Source: Rhyacophila brunnea
Taxonomy: Eukaryota > Arthropoda > Insecta > Trichoptera > Rhyacophilidae
Reading direction: 5' to 3'
DNA length: 64,000 nucleotides
Assembly (NCBI GenBank): GCA_022495005.1
Contig: JAGYXB010000051.1
Span: 992,001-1,056,000, forward strand
This document shows positions 12,262 to 24,570 of this stretch, in pieces (positions within the stretch are counted from its first letter, which is position 1; the number at the start of each line of letters is the position of its first letter). The notes beneath the pieces were generated by a model. That model saw only the letters and a program-made list of their open reading frames with translations, had not been told where the DNA came from and made no database searches. The translations under genes were made by a program, and so were the position numbers.

Positions 12262-12703
12262 AGCGTCAATTACATTGAGCTTTTTTACGAGCTGCTTATT
12301 GGCGAATTTAAAAGCGGGCGGTTCAGCTACTGCGACTTCATGATTACACACAAAACTTTCCATTCGCTGATAAGCCACAAGCCAGCGAGCGATTTTGACG
12401 GAACGTAGTTCGTTTTTTTACCGGGAGGTCGCTACGCTCCATAAGAATGTTTCCATTAAACGTCAAAAATGTAAATTTCAAAATGAGTAGTTCGTTTTTC
12501 CACCACCATCGCTCTACTGCGCAGACGCAGTAAGCCCACACGCCGGCGTGTAGTGTGAAAAGTTGACCGGCTTTCAACTTTTCTAGGTGGAGTGTTTACA
12601 ACCTGCTTATTAGCTTATTCGATGATTACACTGGGCGAATTTACAGGCAGATTATAAATTTGCCAATAATCAGCTCATAAAAAAGCTCAATGTAATTGAC
12701 GCT
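12262..12703. mobile_element. Harbinger-like MITE, copy 1 (TSD TTA)
   Basis: AGCGTCAATTACATTGAGC and its exact inverse bound 442 bp, with TTA on both sides (12259-12261, 12704-12706). The terminal similarity continues inward (GAGCTG.TTATTGGCGAATTTA). It is homologous to 29186-29548. Confidence 0.8.
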
Positions 12704-12706
12704 TTA

Positions 12707-13534
12707 CACTCTATAGATTATAATACTATATAATATTTATTTAACAATTACGTATTACGTAAATATTTTAAATAACCTAGTGGTATCACTCCGTAATACC
12801 ACACAATACTGCTTCGACGACCGCATACCGAGATACAGTTAGTTACAAAATCCAACGAAGATAATAAATATTCGATATAATATTATGTTTTTTTTTTCAA
12901 CAGTATCCCCACAAGCTAAAATCTCCGAATGCCACTGCTGTGTAATTGTATTTTTGTTTAAATTTCAGCAGGTAAACAACTTATTATTTAGCAACTATAA
13001 ATTTTAATGAATATGTTTTACCTGGTGTATTTCCAGCACAAATTGCATTTTATAGAAAGGGGGAAAATGTCATGGAAATTTGATATATTAAGATCCAAAA
13101 AGAGATATTTTGTCATCGATTATTGAATACTTCAATACAAGCATTTATTCCAAATAATATATTAGGTATCCTTTTGTGACTATGAATCAATAATTATGTA
13201 TCACAATTTATTCAAATTAACCGATTTCTCAAAACATGTAACTTTTTGAAGATATACAGAGTGATTGTCACTACTGTATGAGCATAGTACATAAAAAAGG
13301 AATGGATGTCCTTGTTTAACCTTTTCGCAGTTCATGCTTATATTTGTATAATTTAAAAAAAATCATTTCCGTATATTATGTTTACTTCCGTTGTCAATAT
13401 TATTATTGAGAGAGAAAAAACAGGTTTGAGACGTACCTACGGGTATAAGATACTAATGGGACAACAAATTAAAAATAACGTTTAATTAAAAAAAATTAAA
13501 AAAAGTGAGCCAATTTACCAAGTATGTACCGGTC
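12707..13534. other. AT-rich sequence without recognisable gene
   Basis: Nothing supported. An (ATT)n microsatellite lies just beyond, near 13597-13613. Confidence 0.45.
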
Positions 13535-13580
13535 AGTTCACGGCTCGAAATGGACCGGAGTGCACCGGAGTGCCGTTCCA
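13535..13580 (-). mobile_element. Terminal fragment of the CGCTCGAAATGGA hAT-like MITE
   Basis: GGCTCGAAATGGACCGGAG, followed by a CCGGAGTGCCGTTCC-like stretch, matches the inverted right end of the MITE family at 21604, 24941, 27967 and 41025. The rest of the element is absent. Confidence 0.6.
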
Positions 13581-13970
13581 GTCCGAAAAATCGGTATTAT
13601 TATTATTATTATTGGTGTATAGCTTTTTACATTTGGATGGAGCTCCGGGGTTGGGCCCTCTATCTCCTTCATCTCTTGGTCGTTGATATGAAAGCTTTGG
13701 CTGTTAGTAGTATTAGTTAACAAGTGGTAGAACAGATGTACATGATGATCATTGGCGGCTTAATCCGGAAAAACCTAGCAGGTCAATTTTGAATATATTA
13801 TTTTAATTTGCCTTTTCGTTGTATACTGAAAAGACGTATTGCAAATTGACTTTTTATACATTATAGAATAAGTGCTAGAAATTTTTATAGGTCGGTACCT
13901 ACTAACCCTTCAAAAAATGTCCGTTTTTCATAACGCCAACCCATCGTTAACCGAAATTGCACACAACGCG

Positions 13971-14546
13971 TTATAATTTTTTGTAAATCAGGTCCACTTT
14001 TCTTTCTTTGCTTTTTGAAAAATCATCAATCACACGATTATAAAAATTGTCTATTTTTCCCACATATTTTATTTCAATACTGAGCATTGCAAGAGTGGTC
14101 AGTCTATCCTGGCCCTATTGCGTAGAAAGGTTTTTATTCTTTTGAGATGGGAAAAACATCTTTCACTTTCAACTGTTGTCATTGGTATGACGCAAATAAA
14201 TTGGAGAACTTTGATCGACTCGGAAAATGTTTCGTTGAAATTATTGCTGAGTAAAAAATGTAGAAGAGAAACTGCACTATTAGCGCCATGCAAATCATCT
14301 CGTTGATAAAACACCAATAATTCATTTTTTAACTTGATTATGTTTATTTCTTCTAACAGTTTTACCAAATTTACTTGACGTGTGGGAAAATTATTTTTAA
14401 AATCAGTGTAATTTTCTTTATTGAACAAATCGGATATAATGAGATGATCGTTGGATGCAAATCGTGCTTCCATTTCCATTATAATTGTATCACAGACTTC
14501 AATTGCTACTGCGTGCGTACTAACTGCTTCACAAAAATGTTATAAA
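13971..14546 (-). pseudogene. hAT transposase C-terminal (dimerisation) remnant
   Basis: The minus-strand frame from about 14546 contains VIPMTTVESERCFSHLKRIK, the conserved hAT C-terminal dimerisation block of ZMYM1-like transposases. A single-base shift near 14110 moves to the frame DRLTTLAMLSIEIKYVGKID..., which ends at TAA 13971-13973. The N-terminal catalytic part is missing. It could be related to the source of the hAT-like MITEs nearby, but the ends needed to show that are absent. Confidence 0.75.
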
Positions 14547-14547
14547 T

Positions 14548-15169
14548 CACCAAAACTCCTTATATATTATTAAAATAACCAAAGGCATTCGTCAAAACCT
14601 GTCAACGAATCCGAACCGCATACACAGTTGCGTCTTGAGACCAATTATCTAGTCAGTGTTATCATTCTGTTTCATTTAATTAGGTGAAAAAATCTTTTGT
14701 CTCACACTCGGGCATTGCCGATATTACAGTAATTCACGCACCGTTACAAGCTTCGATCTCGTATTTTGTGTTATATCGATCTCTGTCTTATGTATGAGAA
14801 ACGAGAGAGAAAATTTTATAAAAATATTCAATTTGGGTCAATTTTCAGACTGCCGGCGAACACAATATTTTTGTTCGGGGAATTATCGCCCAAACAAAAA
14901 AAGCCCAATAGACTGGGTTGACACAATATCGCGCGCCCTATAATTTCAAATCCACCGATTATTATTAATATTATTATATATGACATTGCACATATTATTA
15001 ATATTATTATGTCGATTGTAAGGTATTTATTTTGGCAGGTCAATGACCGAATGACTTATAGAGGGAGCCGCCAGTGATGATGATAACAAAAATATTATCT
15101 TCCTCCGATGTCCGATTGTATCACCCGAGCAGTATTTTATCTTGTATACATTACATCCCCCTAAAAAGT
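14548..15169. other. Sequence without recognisable gene
   Basis: AT-rich with ATTATTAAT tracts near 14960-15010. No gene or clear repeat ends. Confidence 0.45.
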
Positions 15170-16345
15170 CAGGGGAGGAAAGTTCCTTCCGTCCGCGCAA
15201 TAGCGACGGGCGGCAGGTTGCCCTTCATCTTTTTTTTATCCTCGGGGAGGGGTCGAACATCAGTAATTGTCTTTTTAACGGTTGGTTTTTAAACAGAGGT
15301 TTAAGTCGCTCGGGTTGAGGGAGTCTGTGGTAGGGATGTGAGGGGAACTATGGTGGCTTGTCGTCAAGGATCGCCCTCGGTCTCCTATAGACGTTATCTG
15401 TGTCGCTTTTTTCGTAGGTTGATAGGTTTAGGATGGTCGGGTTAGGGTGGCCTGTCATGGATTTGTAAAAATTTTCTGACAATTTCATGACGTGGTCGTG
15501 GATGGATTCTAGTTGAGATCTCTGTGCAGCGTAGAACCGCGCACGAACCAGGGTGCGTTTGTGATTCTACGCAGTGTTTTGTTTTGTATTATCTGTAGAG
15601 TTTTCAAGTGTTTTGGGTTTGAATATGCCCAGATGGGGCATGCGTATGTCATTATGGGTCTAGTGATTGCAGTGTATAGCAGAAGTTTTGCTCGCGTAGA
15701 CAGTCTACTTTTGTTACCCATCATGGGTTGAAGTCGTGAGTTTATTACCTTGGCTTGGCGTTTTTTGATATTAATGTGTGGGTTAAAAGTGAGTCTTTTG
15801 TCGATGGTGAGGCCTAAATATTTAACTGATTTGTCCCAAGGGATGGGGTGTGAATTCATTACAATTTTTTAACGTTATGTGAGTGTCTTCTGTTTACGCG
15901 TTTGGAAAATATGACGGCTGAGCTTTTTGAAGGTTTGATTTGAATACGCCATTTGTCGCACCAATTGAAAATTTGGTTTGCCGAGGTCTGGACTAATTTG
16001 GTGGCGTGATTGAGGTTGTGCGATCTTGCTATGATAGCTGTATCATCCGCGTATTGTGCTAAGATGGTAGAGCTACCGGTGCTGTCTATGGGAATCGTTA
16101 TGTCCCGCGTGTACAGGTTGTACAGGGTGGGACCTAGCACGGATCCTTGTGGGACTCCGGCTGTGGGTGTTTTTGTTGTGGATCTGATACCGTTTAATTT
16201 AACATTGAAAGTTCTATTCCGAAGAAAAGAGCTTATCATGTTGATCATTGCTTTATTGAGTCCTGATTCTGATAATTTAACAATGAGACCTTTGATCCAG
16301 ACCTTGTCAAAGGCTTTTGCGATGTCTAAAAAGAGTCCTGTTGTG
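15170..16345 (-). pseudogene. Jockey-like LINE reverse transcriptase remnant
   Basis: In coding direction, LFLDIAKAFDKVW opens the segment, then TAGVPQGSVLGPTLYNLYT and QYADDTAII (YADD at 16043-16054). After a frameshift near 15859 come KYLGLTIDKRLTFNPHI, RPIMTYACPIWA and ITNAPWFVRGSTLHRDLN. Further scrambled frames run to about 15170. The FVRxSTLHRDL motif is typical of Jockey-type elements. It is 5' truncated and has several stops. Confidence 0.85.
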
Positions 16346-16591
16346 AAGACTGTAAAATCGGTAAAACTTTCGCTCTTTTATAATCTAATTTCTAATTCTA
16401 ATTTACACACTTCTTTTTATAAAATACACATAAAATTTAATAACTATATTGTTTATCTTGGAAAATTGTCGAGCGCTCCGATTCGTAAACTTTTCCATTT
16501 TGAGCGCTGGCGTCAATTAATGAGTAGATAATGGATACATACACGTGCTGCATTATTTATTTAATATATGATATTGTCATGTTTAATAAAT

Positions 16592-16926
16592 GAAGGCGTC
16601 CCCGGAAAAGGGGTCTATACAATACATCATGTCAAAAAGTGATTTTATTGACTAAAACGGGTCTATAGCATTGCTCACGTTATTGGAAAATTTTATTATT
16701 TTATCTGTCACAGTTTTTTGAGATATTAACAATACTAAAATGCTTACCGTAGAAGAGGGGTCTATATGATTTATTTTATTACCCAAAAAAAAAATTGTCA
16801 ACGATAAAGAGTGCTTTCATGAACATAATTATTACTCCAAAAGTCCGCATGATCGAATAAAACGTTTTTTTCCTCTCCTGAACTATTTTGTTTTTGCATA
16901 TAGACCCCATTTCGGGGGACGCCTTC
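16592..16926. mobile_element. MITE with GAAGGCGTCCCC ends
   Basis: GAAGGCGTCCCCGGAAAAGG at the left mirrors the right end, which reads CCCCATTTCGGGGGACGCC then TTC, with ATAGACCCC/GGGGTCTAT continuing inward. It is 335 bp, AT-rich inside, and flanked by AAAT on both sides. The superfamily is unclear. Confidence 0.7.
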
Positions 16927-16929
16927 AAA

Positions 16930-17095
16930 TCAGCATTTTCACTCCGATGCTGACCATGTAAGTAGCTCCTCGACAGAGTGGAGGTTATGTTAAATACTTT
17001 TTTGAGAAATTATTTTTATCCATTCGCTCCACCTTTAGGGCCATGCTTTGAATCATCCACACATTGGAAAACTAACAATTGATTTTTAAAAAACT
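16930..17095 (-). repeat. Degenerate SINE A fragment
   Basis: The minus-strand order matches the SINE A body and tail at 52956-53180 (CCACACATTGGAAAA... and a GTGGAGG tail). It is heavily diverged and the head is not clear. Confidence 0.4.
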
Positions 17096-17099
17096 CATG

Positions 17100-18774
17100 G
17101 TTTTAAGCCAAGGTCTTCAAAAGAATAGATACTCAAGAAAAAAATGCATTATTAATTAACAAGATAATCAGGAAGCTTTATTTTTATCTGAATTAATACA
17201 AAATGTATTATCAGGGCCGATTTCATTTGACGCAGATGACGCAATTGGTTAAAAGATTTAAAAGAGGGCCTCGAAACAGTTAAAACCGGTTAAGTATACA
17301 ATTTTAAAAGTATGTAAAAATCTTAAAGAGATGCGTTTTTATCACAAATTTAGTGTAAAACATCAGGCAAAGCATAACAAAATCCATGCAAACAAAATCA
17401 TAGAGGCCTGTAACAAAACCATTCAAACATGTACGTAGATACTACTCGTACTTCCACAAAAAATAATCCATTAATATATTTTGTCAATAATTATTGCAAG
17501 AGTCTATAAATGACTATTTTGGAACAAATGACCTATAGTAAAATATATATTAAAATTCTAGTGCCAGTCACTCTGTATAATGTTAAAGTTTTGAATATTT
17601 CGGTATTGTATGTAAATTTTTATTTTGGCTTCGTAAGTGTAGGTACCTTATACAGATATCATTTTTATTTGATTACGAAATACGCCTATATTTTGTTATG
17701 TTGAAGTCTACAAATACGCTTATCATTATGATGTAAATTGACATCATTCAGTTAACAATGTTCAAAACGAAGCATTATTTGGATTATTGTTTTAATTTTA
17801 ATACGAAAGCAAATATTATGTAGGTAAGTCGAATCATATTATTGTGCTTCTTATAATACCAGTAACGTACCTGTGTACACATACCTAATCACAGATAAAA
17901 TTAGTGCAACCTTGGCTACCCAACATTCCTGAAATTATACTCTGCATTTTGAAGCCACTTTGCTCAATTACTCTTAAATCTTGTCAATAAAATAATAAGA
18001 TACTCGTATGACTTCAAAGTGGGTAACATTCTTTCAGCTTATGTCCTAAATTCATAATTAAAGTACATATAGTATAATATATATAAACGCATTATTTAAC
18101 AATTGACAGTGACAAATACACCCTCCTCCACCCGCCGTGTCTGTACAGCCGTGGATTATGCACGGCCACCTTCCACAGCGCTGTATTACGACATAATGAA
18201 TATTTAATTGCTCAATTTCGTCCCAAACGGAGCCGCACAGGACCGAATATTTGCAACCATGCACCTCGGTGCTTAAGACTGACTCTAGAAAGAAAGTGAG
18301 GTCTAGCTCTGCTGACCGCCGGCGTGATGCGCCCTGTGTACCCGCGTACTGATGCTCAAGATTTTAGTCTGATTCTACGGAGGAGTCGGGATTATCCCGC
18401 TTCCCATACGACGCTGCAATTTTTTCAAATGTCGCAAAATTGGCCTCCGTTGCAATCAGGTCCGCGTGGCCAATTGGGCCCGGCTCGTTCTGATTCCAAT
18501 TCCACAATTCAAGTGGTGTATTGCGAATTACAAATAATCACTAAAAATACACTGAATACCCTTAATTTTACCTCAAACACCATTTGAGTGTAGAGCTACT
18601 CTCTACTCCGTAGAGCGTCACACTACAGAGTGAGACAGACCTACAAACTTATCTGAAGTATTGATGGGGGAGCCACAGTCGAAAACTACCCAATCAAGAC
18701 TCGCAACTGGACAGAATCTGACATTCGAATGACGTTTTCAATATATGGTAGTTTGTAGTTCGATTTTTGACCGT
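17100..18774. other. Sequence without recognisable gene
   Basis: No coding signal. A locally GC-richer stretch around 18110-18520 has short open frames but no motif I recognise. Confidence 0.4.
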
Positions 18775-18865
18775 TTTTTAGATAAGTTTGTATGACTGTA
18801 CCTTTAACCTGACCCGCCAAAGATCCTAATCTTGGGACCTGCTTCAGGATGTGGGAGCTATGGAT
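18775..18865 (+). repeat. Dispersed repeat with CTTCAGGATGTGGG core, copy 1
   Basis: CCTTTAACCTGACC, then CAAAGATCCTAATCTTGGGAC and GCTTCAGGATGTGGG, recur in the same order near 22725-22810 and 40187-40255. Confidence 0.5.
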
Positions 18866-19193
18866 AGAATAATTAGTCACTTATATCACTACGAGAGTAC
18901 AAGACTTTTGAGTCAATGTGTAGAATTCTGTTCCACTTTGCAACATTATTGAATGCAAACAAAAATTGAATAAGTACGTACTGTGTTCATTGACAGTAAT
19001 AATACCCAAATTTAGTAATAGCATATTTGAACAATACTGAAGTCAGTAAGCATATAATTTTCCTAGCTCTTTTTCTATTTATCTCAAATTTACATTTAAA
19101 AAAACGATTGTGTCATTTCAAAAATGTGATCCTTCCTGCAATTTTCTGTAACCAATTAAAGATTGATTTATAACACATTAGTTGAGGCTGTAT

Positions 19194-19589
19194 CAGCGAT
19201 TCCCAATAAATTTTAGCCACAGAACCCTTTTATATATCACATAACAAACGGAAATCATTAAATATTTTAGTGTAGTAAATGTGTTGGGAAAGTGTCTTGT
19301 TTTTATATAAGCTGATCATAGCTAATATTAAAAGTTACTATAATTCCATAAAATATTACAACCAAACAATGAAATAGTAGTATAGGACTCTGGTAGACTA
19401 TAATTATTATTGTTGGCTTTTAATAAAAAAAAGAATACTCTGTACCGCTTTGTCAATCACAGTTTTAAGTGTGATTTAATTATTTGTAACCTAGTTTCCT
19501 TCAATCAGTTCATCACTATCATATTTTACAAAAACTATCCTCGTGGATCCTTTAATTTTACCTCCCGTAACACCATTTGGGAAACACTG
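19194..19589. mobile_element. hAT-like MITE (CAGCGATTCCCAA / TTGGGAAACACTG ends)
   Basis: The inverted ends CAGCGATTCCCAAT and ATTTGGGAAACACTG enclose 396 bp. No clear target duplication remains. The right end resembles the segment at 40110-40175. Confidence 0.55.
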
Positions 19590-20539
19590 GAGGTTTGAAA
19601 ACCTATTGACAATGTGTTCTGCGTTAATCATGCTAATTATTTTTTAAATATATTATATTATTTATGTAGGAGGTACCTACATAATAATATATTTTATTTT
19701 AAATAGTATATTTATAGAAATTTAAATCAGACAAAATGTATCAATTTATTTTTTAATTGCCAACAGAGTTGTAGGTATATTAAAAAAACTTTTTTGATAA
19801 TATCTATAATTAAAGTTATCTAAAAATGGGATGAAATTGATGAACTCAATGGATACTCTATCTACTGGAAGATTGTTTATACACTAGTGAATCAATAGTA
19901 AGCGCGCAAATTGGTGGCGAAACCCCGATATTGTAGATCCAGGCATTAGTTCATCCATGTGGAGGGGGGTATTGAGGAATAAACTACCCCTTAGATCAGT
20001 GATGCACAAACCGCGGCCCAAAATAACAAGTACTTAATCACCAAATTCTACATTGAATACGACAAAATTGTAATTTCCTATATTATAATTATTAAGTTAT
20101 ATCGTGCAAATAGATGCGCGTACGTAATGCAGAGTAGAGAGTGATTGGATTAGCTGATATGTAACTATTAAATTGTAAATAATAAAATGTATGTCTCGTC
20201 AAGAATAATATATCATTATTTTTTATGCTTTTACCCACTGCGGCCCGTGAAAAATTAGAAAATGGTAACATTGGCCCATCTTTCAAATAGATTGTGTACC
20301 ATTACTTTGGATGATTATAATTTTACATAATATATACTCTTATAAATATATCTTCATTTTACATAACATATTATATACTTATTGGTTTTTGCCTATTTTC
20401 ATATCCCTTGGTTTTTTGTGAGATCTGTCCACGTTATACACGGTGTGCACATTTTTAATTATCCGGAGGGTCTAAAAACTCTAAAGAGCCACCGGGCCGC
20501 GTTAAAACCTATCTACTGAATCCTGAAACAGAAGTAAAA
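19590..20539. other. Sequence without gene; isolated hAT-like ends
   Basis: CAGTGATGCACAAACCGCGG near 19998 looks like a hAT-type terminus. Related GCGGCCCGTGAAAAATT sequence lies near 20240. No full element can be bounded. Confidence 0.35.
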
Positions 20540-20596
20540 TTAGTGGAGGCGTTCATCCGGCCAAGGGTCTACCCTGGCTGATGATGATGATAGATT
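20540..20596 (+). mobile_element. Orphan LINE 3' end with TGATGATGA tail
   Basis: GTGGAGGCGTTCATCCG encodes VEAFIRP, like the LGEAFIQQ end at about 9560, and TGATGATGATGA follows. Probably an extremely 5'-truncated insertion of that LINE family. Confidence 0.5.
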
Positions 20597-21280
20597 AGTA
20601 TTTCACCATTGGCCACAATTTTACTGTATAGTTAGTTCTAGTTACGAAAAAATATGGATATTAAATAAATTAGCATGAATACTTATTATTTTAACAATTT
20701 AACGGAACTCCTGAAATATTTCAGCGTACCACATTAATAAGTGCGTTTCTTTATCTCGGTGTAAAATTATTCATCAAGTTCAAGTTCGGTTACGTCAGGA
20801 AAATCCGGAAATAATAAAAGTAGAAATAAGTAGTTATAAGAGTATTATTTTTCTCCAACTAATTACAAGATAGCGAAGTTATGTTATCTCTCTCTTAAAA
20901 ATTTTAATGTTCGGAATGATAAACATACTTTATTTTATTTTGGGAATATGTCGGCAAGATACATAAATTCAATTTTGGATTAACAATATGTGTATCTAGT
21001 ATCTACTCCTAACCTCATCGTCTGCATGCGCAACCTGCTTAGCAAAGTACGCCTTCGTAAAGTAAAAGATCTATATAGAATATAGTTTTATAATACTACT
21101 CCAGCAGGGATAATTGTAAATAGTTAACACGGAAACACGTTTCCGTTATTTTTATTGCTTCAAAATAACACGGATATCACTCGGAGCAATTCCACAAAGA
21201 AGGTACAGCTAATACGTCTTACTTGATTTTAATGGGACGCATTTGGAATCAAGCAACACGTGTTAACTGTTTTACGGAGC
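20597..21280. other. AT-rich sequence without recognisable gene
   Basis: Nothing supported. Confidence 0.45.
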
Positions 21281-21450
21281 GTTTTACGTGGGCGTACGTC
21301 GGCAAAGCGTTAAGCGGCACGCGCAACTCAAACGTATAACCGTGTGTGAAAATGTTCGTAAACAGTCTTTTTTGGTTGTACGTTTATACGGTTATACGTT
21401 TGAGTTGCGCGCGCCGCTTATCGCTTCGCCGACGTCGCTCACTTAAGACG
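21281..21450. mobile_element. Long hairpin (fold-back) element
   Basis: The arms 21296-21343 and 21388-21435 are 48 bases each and nearly perfectly complementary, both containing CGCAACTCAAACGTATAAC or its inverse. A 44-base loop separates them, and weaker pairing continues outward. It is GC-rich compared with its surroundings. Confidence 0.75.
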
Positions 21451-21603
21451 TAGTATTACTTACGACATTTGACAGCTCGCGGTAAACGCGGTCATGAGCG
21501 ATCGTGTTAAAATATCACGTCTGACAGTTAACATCCCGGAATCATTAACTGCCTGAACACGACATATTATCACACGTATCACTTTATATTGATTTTGGAG
21601 TCA

Positions 21604-21842
21604 CAGCACTCGAACTGGAAAAATTTACGAACCGGAGCGCTCGATATTTTTTCGTAAATATTAACATAGTTATCTAATTACATGTGTATTTTATAAAAAT
21701 AAGTGTGTTATATTTTTACATTATTTTATGGAAAATCTAGCTAAGACGGTCAAATTAATATTTCCACGAGATGGAGCGATAATTTGGGGGATTTTACGAA
21801 ACGGAACGGCGCTCCGGTACGCTCCGATCATTTCGAGCCCTG
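21604..21842. mobile_element. hAT-like MITE family 1, copy a
   Basis: The ends CAGCACTCGAACTGGAAAAA and ATCATTTCGAGCCCTG are inverted. GGAACGGCGCTCCGGT near the right end is shared with the other copies. It is 239 bp and no clear target duplication remains. Confidence 0.75.
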
Positions 21843-23269
21843 AGTTAAGCGATAATAATTTAGAATAGTTCTGCTGAGTACCATCACCGAAACGTAATGA
21901 ACGAAACGTAACCGTAAACGAAAGAAATTTGACTTAATACTGTAAAACAATATTACTTCTTGGCTCCAGACATTTAAACAAAAAAATCTTTTCAATATAC
22001 CTATAATACAATAAAATTGTATCTTATAATTTATTATGGACGTTAATCAAATCTTATCAGAATGTCACACTAAGAAAAAAATATATAAATCTACGAATGA
22101 AATAAAGACAATAATCCGGTTATAATGTAACCATGAAATTTCGGATTTCAAAATTCGTCTTGTAATGATAAAATATTGTAAATAAAATAATGTGATATAA
22201 ACTTGTGCACAATACAATAATAGTTCGTTTGATATAACACAATTTATTACGAAACCGTGTTCCCATTATCTACATAATATTTAGATAAACAACAACAATA
22301 ATTTTACATACCTACTAAAAAAGTTTGTTACAAAATTTACATCAGCGGTCAAATTTATTTCACAACACAATTATTTGCATGCCACATAAACAAGATGTTA
22401 TTGATTAGGATTACATACATAGATAATAATGTATATATTAATATTACGAGTATGTTACTAATTTACAATCCAAATAAAGCGTTTATACCTAATATTAAAT
22501 TAATCTATACTTTATTAGCATTAATTATTATTACAATTTATTTCAAAATAGGTATCGACTGATTTTTAGTGTTATTACCGTTTTAAAATATATGGTTGTG
22601 CGATGCAATCTATGGTTATTGTGTGTTGATACTCGACAACTCCATATTCGATGTGTTAAAAATCGCTAAAAATACACTTTTATTGACTTCGAACACCATT
22701 TATAAAACGCCACTTTAGAACGTCAGACTGCCTTTAACCTTAGTGATAGGTAGGGGGCCGACAAAGATCCTGGCCTAGGGGACCGCTTCAGGATGTGGGG
22801 GCCATGATTAAAACCCTAAGTAAATAATGTGTAGCAAATACCTAGTAGATATCATATTATAATATGTATGTGTATTTTTTGAAAAACATCCGTATAAACA
22901 AAAATCACCGCACGTTACTGATTAAAATACTAAGTACGCAGTGAAAGCCTGAAAGCCTTTGAATTGTCTCGAGTGCCTACTACTGTTTGTTATTGGTTTT
23001 CACGTGGATTCACGGGACACATCTGTATGTATTATAAGTATTATTAATCTAGTATAATATTATAAATGTAGATATTATTAATGGCGATATTTTGTCATTC
23101 ATAATAATTTAAATTGAAAATACTACGCCTACGTTTGTTTTTCTTACAATAACTGCAATGTTTACAATGTGTGGTTACAATTTTACAATGACAGTGGTTT
23201 TTCCAGTGTTACCTACATTTATAAATCGTGTGACCGATCAATTAAAATAAATACAAATCAATTAGTATA
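21843..23269. other. AT-rich sequence with one dispersed repeat
   Basis: No gene. A repeat copy with CAAAGATCCTGGCC and CGCTTCAGGATGTGGG lies at about 22660-22815, matching 18775-18865 and 40187-40255. Confidence 0.5.
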
Positions 23270-24568
23270 TGAGGGTGGGTCAATAAGTCCTTAGAAAAGC
23301 CGACAGGTGGCGCGACTAGTACTGTAAGCGGTTTGTTTTCATGCAGCGGTACTACCGATTCAGTATGCTGCGAAGTTTCAATCAGATTGGTCGGGTTGTT
23401 GTGTGTTTCTCGTACATTTAAAAAAAAAATTGCTTGAAAATGGAAAAATGGAAAATGGAGAAAATTGAGTTTAGAGCTGTTATTAAACATTTTAATATAA
23501 AAGGGTTAACAGCAAAGAAAATAAAAAATGAGTTGGATTTAGTTCACGGCATATCTGCTCCTTCACTTGCAACTATTTATAACTGGTTAAATGAATTTAA
23601 ACGTGGTCGTACATCAACAAAGGATGAACCACGCTCAGGACGTCCTGTAGAGGTGACTACACCAGAAATGATCAATAAAATCCACGATATGGTGTTAAGT
23701 GACCGAAGATTAAAGTTGAGTGAGATAATTGAGGTTACAGGGATCTCAAAAGGTAGCGTCATTTCTATTTTACATGACAAATTGGGCATGAAAAATATTT
23801 CTGCAAGATGGGTGCCGCGTTTGCTCACAGTCGACAATAAACGCAATAGGGTGGTGGCCTCTAAAGCCCTGTTGTCGCTCATGCAACGCAATCCGGATGA
23901 ATTTTTTCGTCGCTTTGTGACTGTAGATGAAACATGGATACACCACTATACTCCCGAGACGAAAGAACAGTCAAAGCAGTGGATTGCGAAGGCAAACCAT
24001 GTCCAAAGAAGGCGAAAACCGTAAAATCAGCTGGTAAGGTTATGGCTACTGTATTTTGGGATGCACGTGAAATTATTTTCGTTGACTATTTGGAAAAAGG
24101 AAAAAAAAATAACAGGGGATTATTATGCATCTTTATTGGACCAGCTAAAAAACAAAATTGAAGAAAAACGGCCTCATTTAAACAGGAAAAAAATCCTCTT
24201 TCATCAGGACAATGCCCGTGTTCACACATGTTTACGATCAATGGCTAAAATTGAAGAATTGAAGTTCGAATTGGTCGACCACCCACCGTATTCGCCAGAT
24301 TTAGCCCCCAGTGACTTTTTCCTTTTCCCAAACTTAAAAAAATGGCTAAGTGGACAACGTTTTTTTTCAAATGAAGAAGTCATCGATCGGACAAATGCTT
24401 ATTTTGAGGACCTTCCGAAAACTTATTTTTCTGACGGTTTAAAAATATTGAGAAACGTCTAACCAAGTGTATTGAGCTCCAAGGAGATTATGTTGAGAAA
24501 TAAAAAAAAAATACAAAAATAAAAACTGTTTTAATGCTTTTTTCTAAGGAATTATTGACCCACCCTCG
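23270..24568 (+). mobile_element. mariner transposon, 1.3 kb, with TA target duplication
   Basis: The ends GAGGGTGGGTCAATAAGTCC and its near-perfect inverse are flanked by TA (23268-23269, 24569-24570). The length of 1299 bp is full-size for mariner. It contains the frameshifted transposase at 23440-24462. The close match of the ends and the low number of lesions suggest a fairly recent insertion. Confidence 0.92.
23440..24462 (+). pseudogene. mariner transposase (DD34D) with two frameshifts
   Basis: The transposase would cut and paste the element at TA sites. The frame starts MEKWKMEKIEFRAVIKHF and passes through the helix-turn-helix region with the GRP linker. The first catalytic Asp is in VTVDETWIHHYTPET (codon 23926-23928). 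A shift near 23985 moves to the KPCPKKAKTVKS...VFWDA frame, and a second shift in the A-run near 24099-24107 moves to ITGDYYASLLDQL. The second Asp is in HQDNARVHT (24208-24210) and the third in YSPDLAPSDFFLF (24313-24315), giving the 34-residue spacing of mariner. The stop ends at 24462. No in-frame stops occur within the three segments. Confidence 0.92.
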
Positions 24569-24570
24569 TA

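Noticed and set aside
16010..16531. 173-codon plus-strand open frame
   Set aside because: It is antisense to the Jockey-like reverse transcriptase, whose conserved blocks read on the minus strand. The plus-strand translation has no motif.
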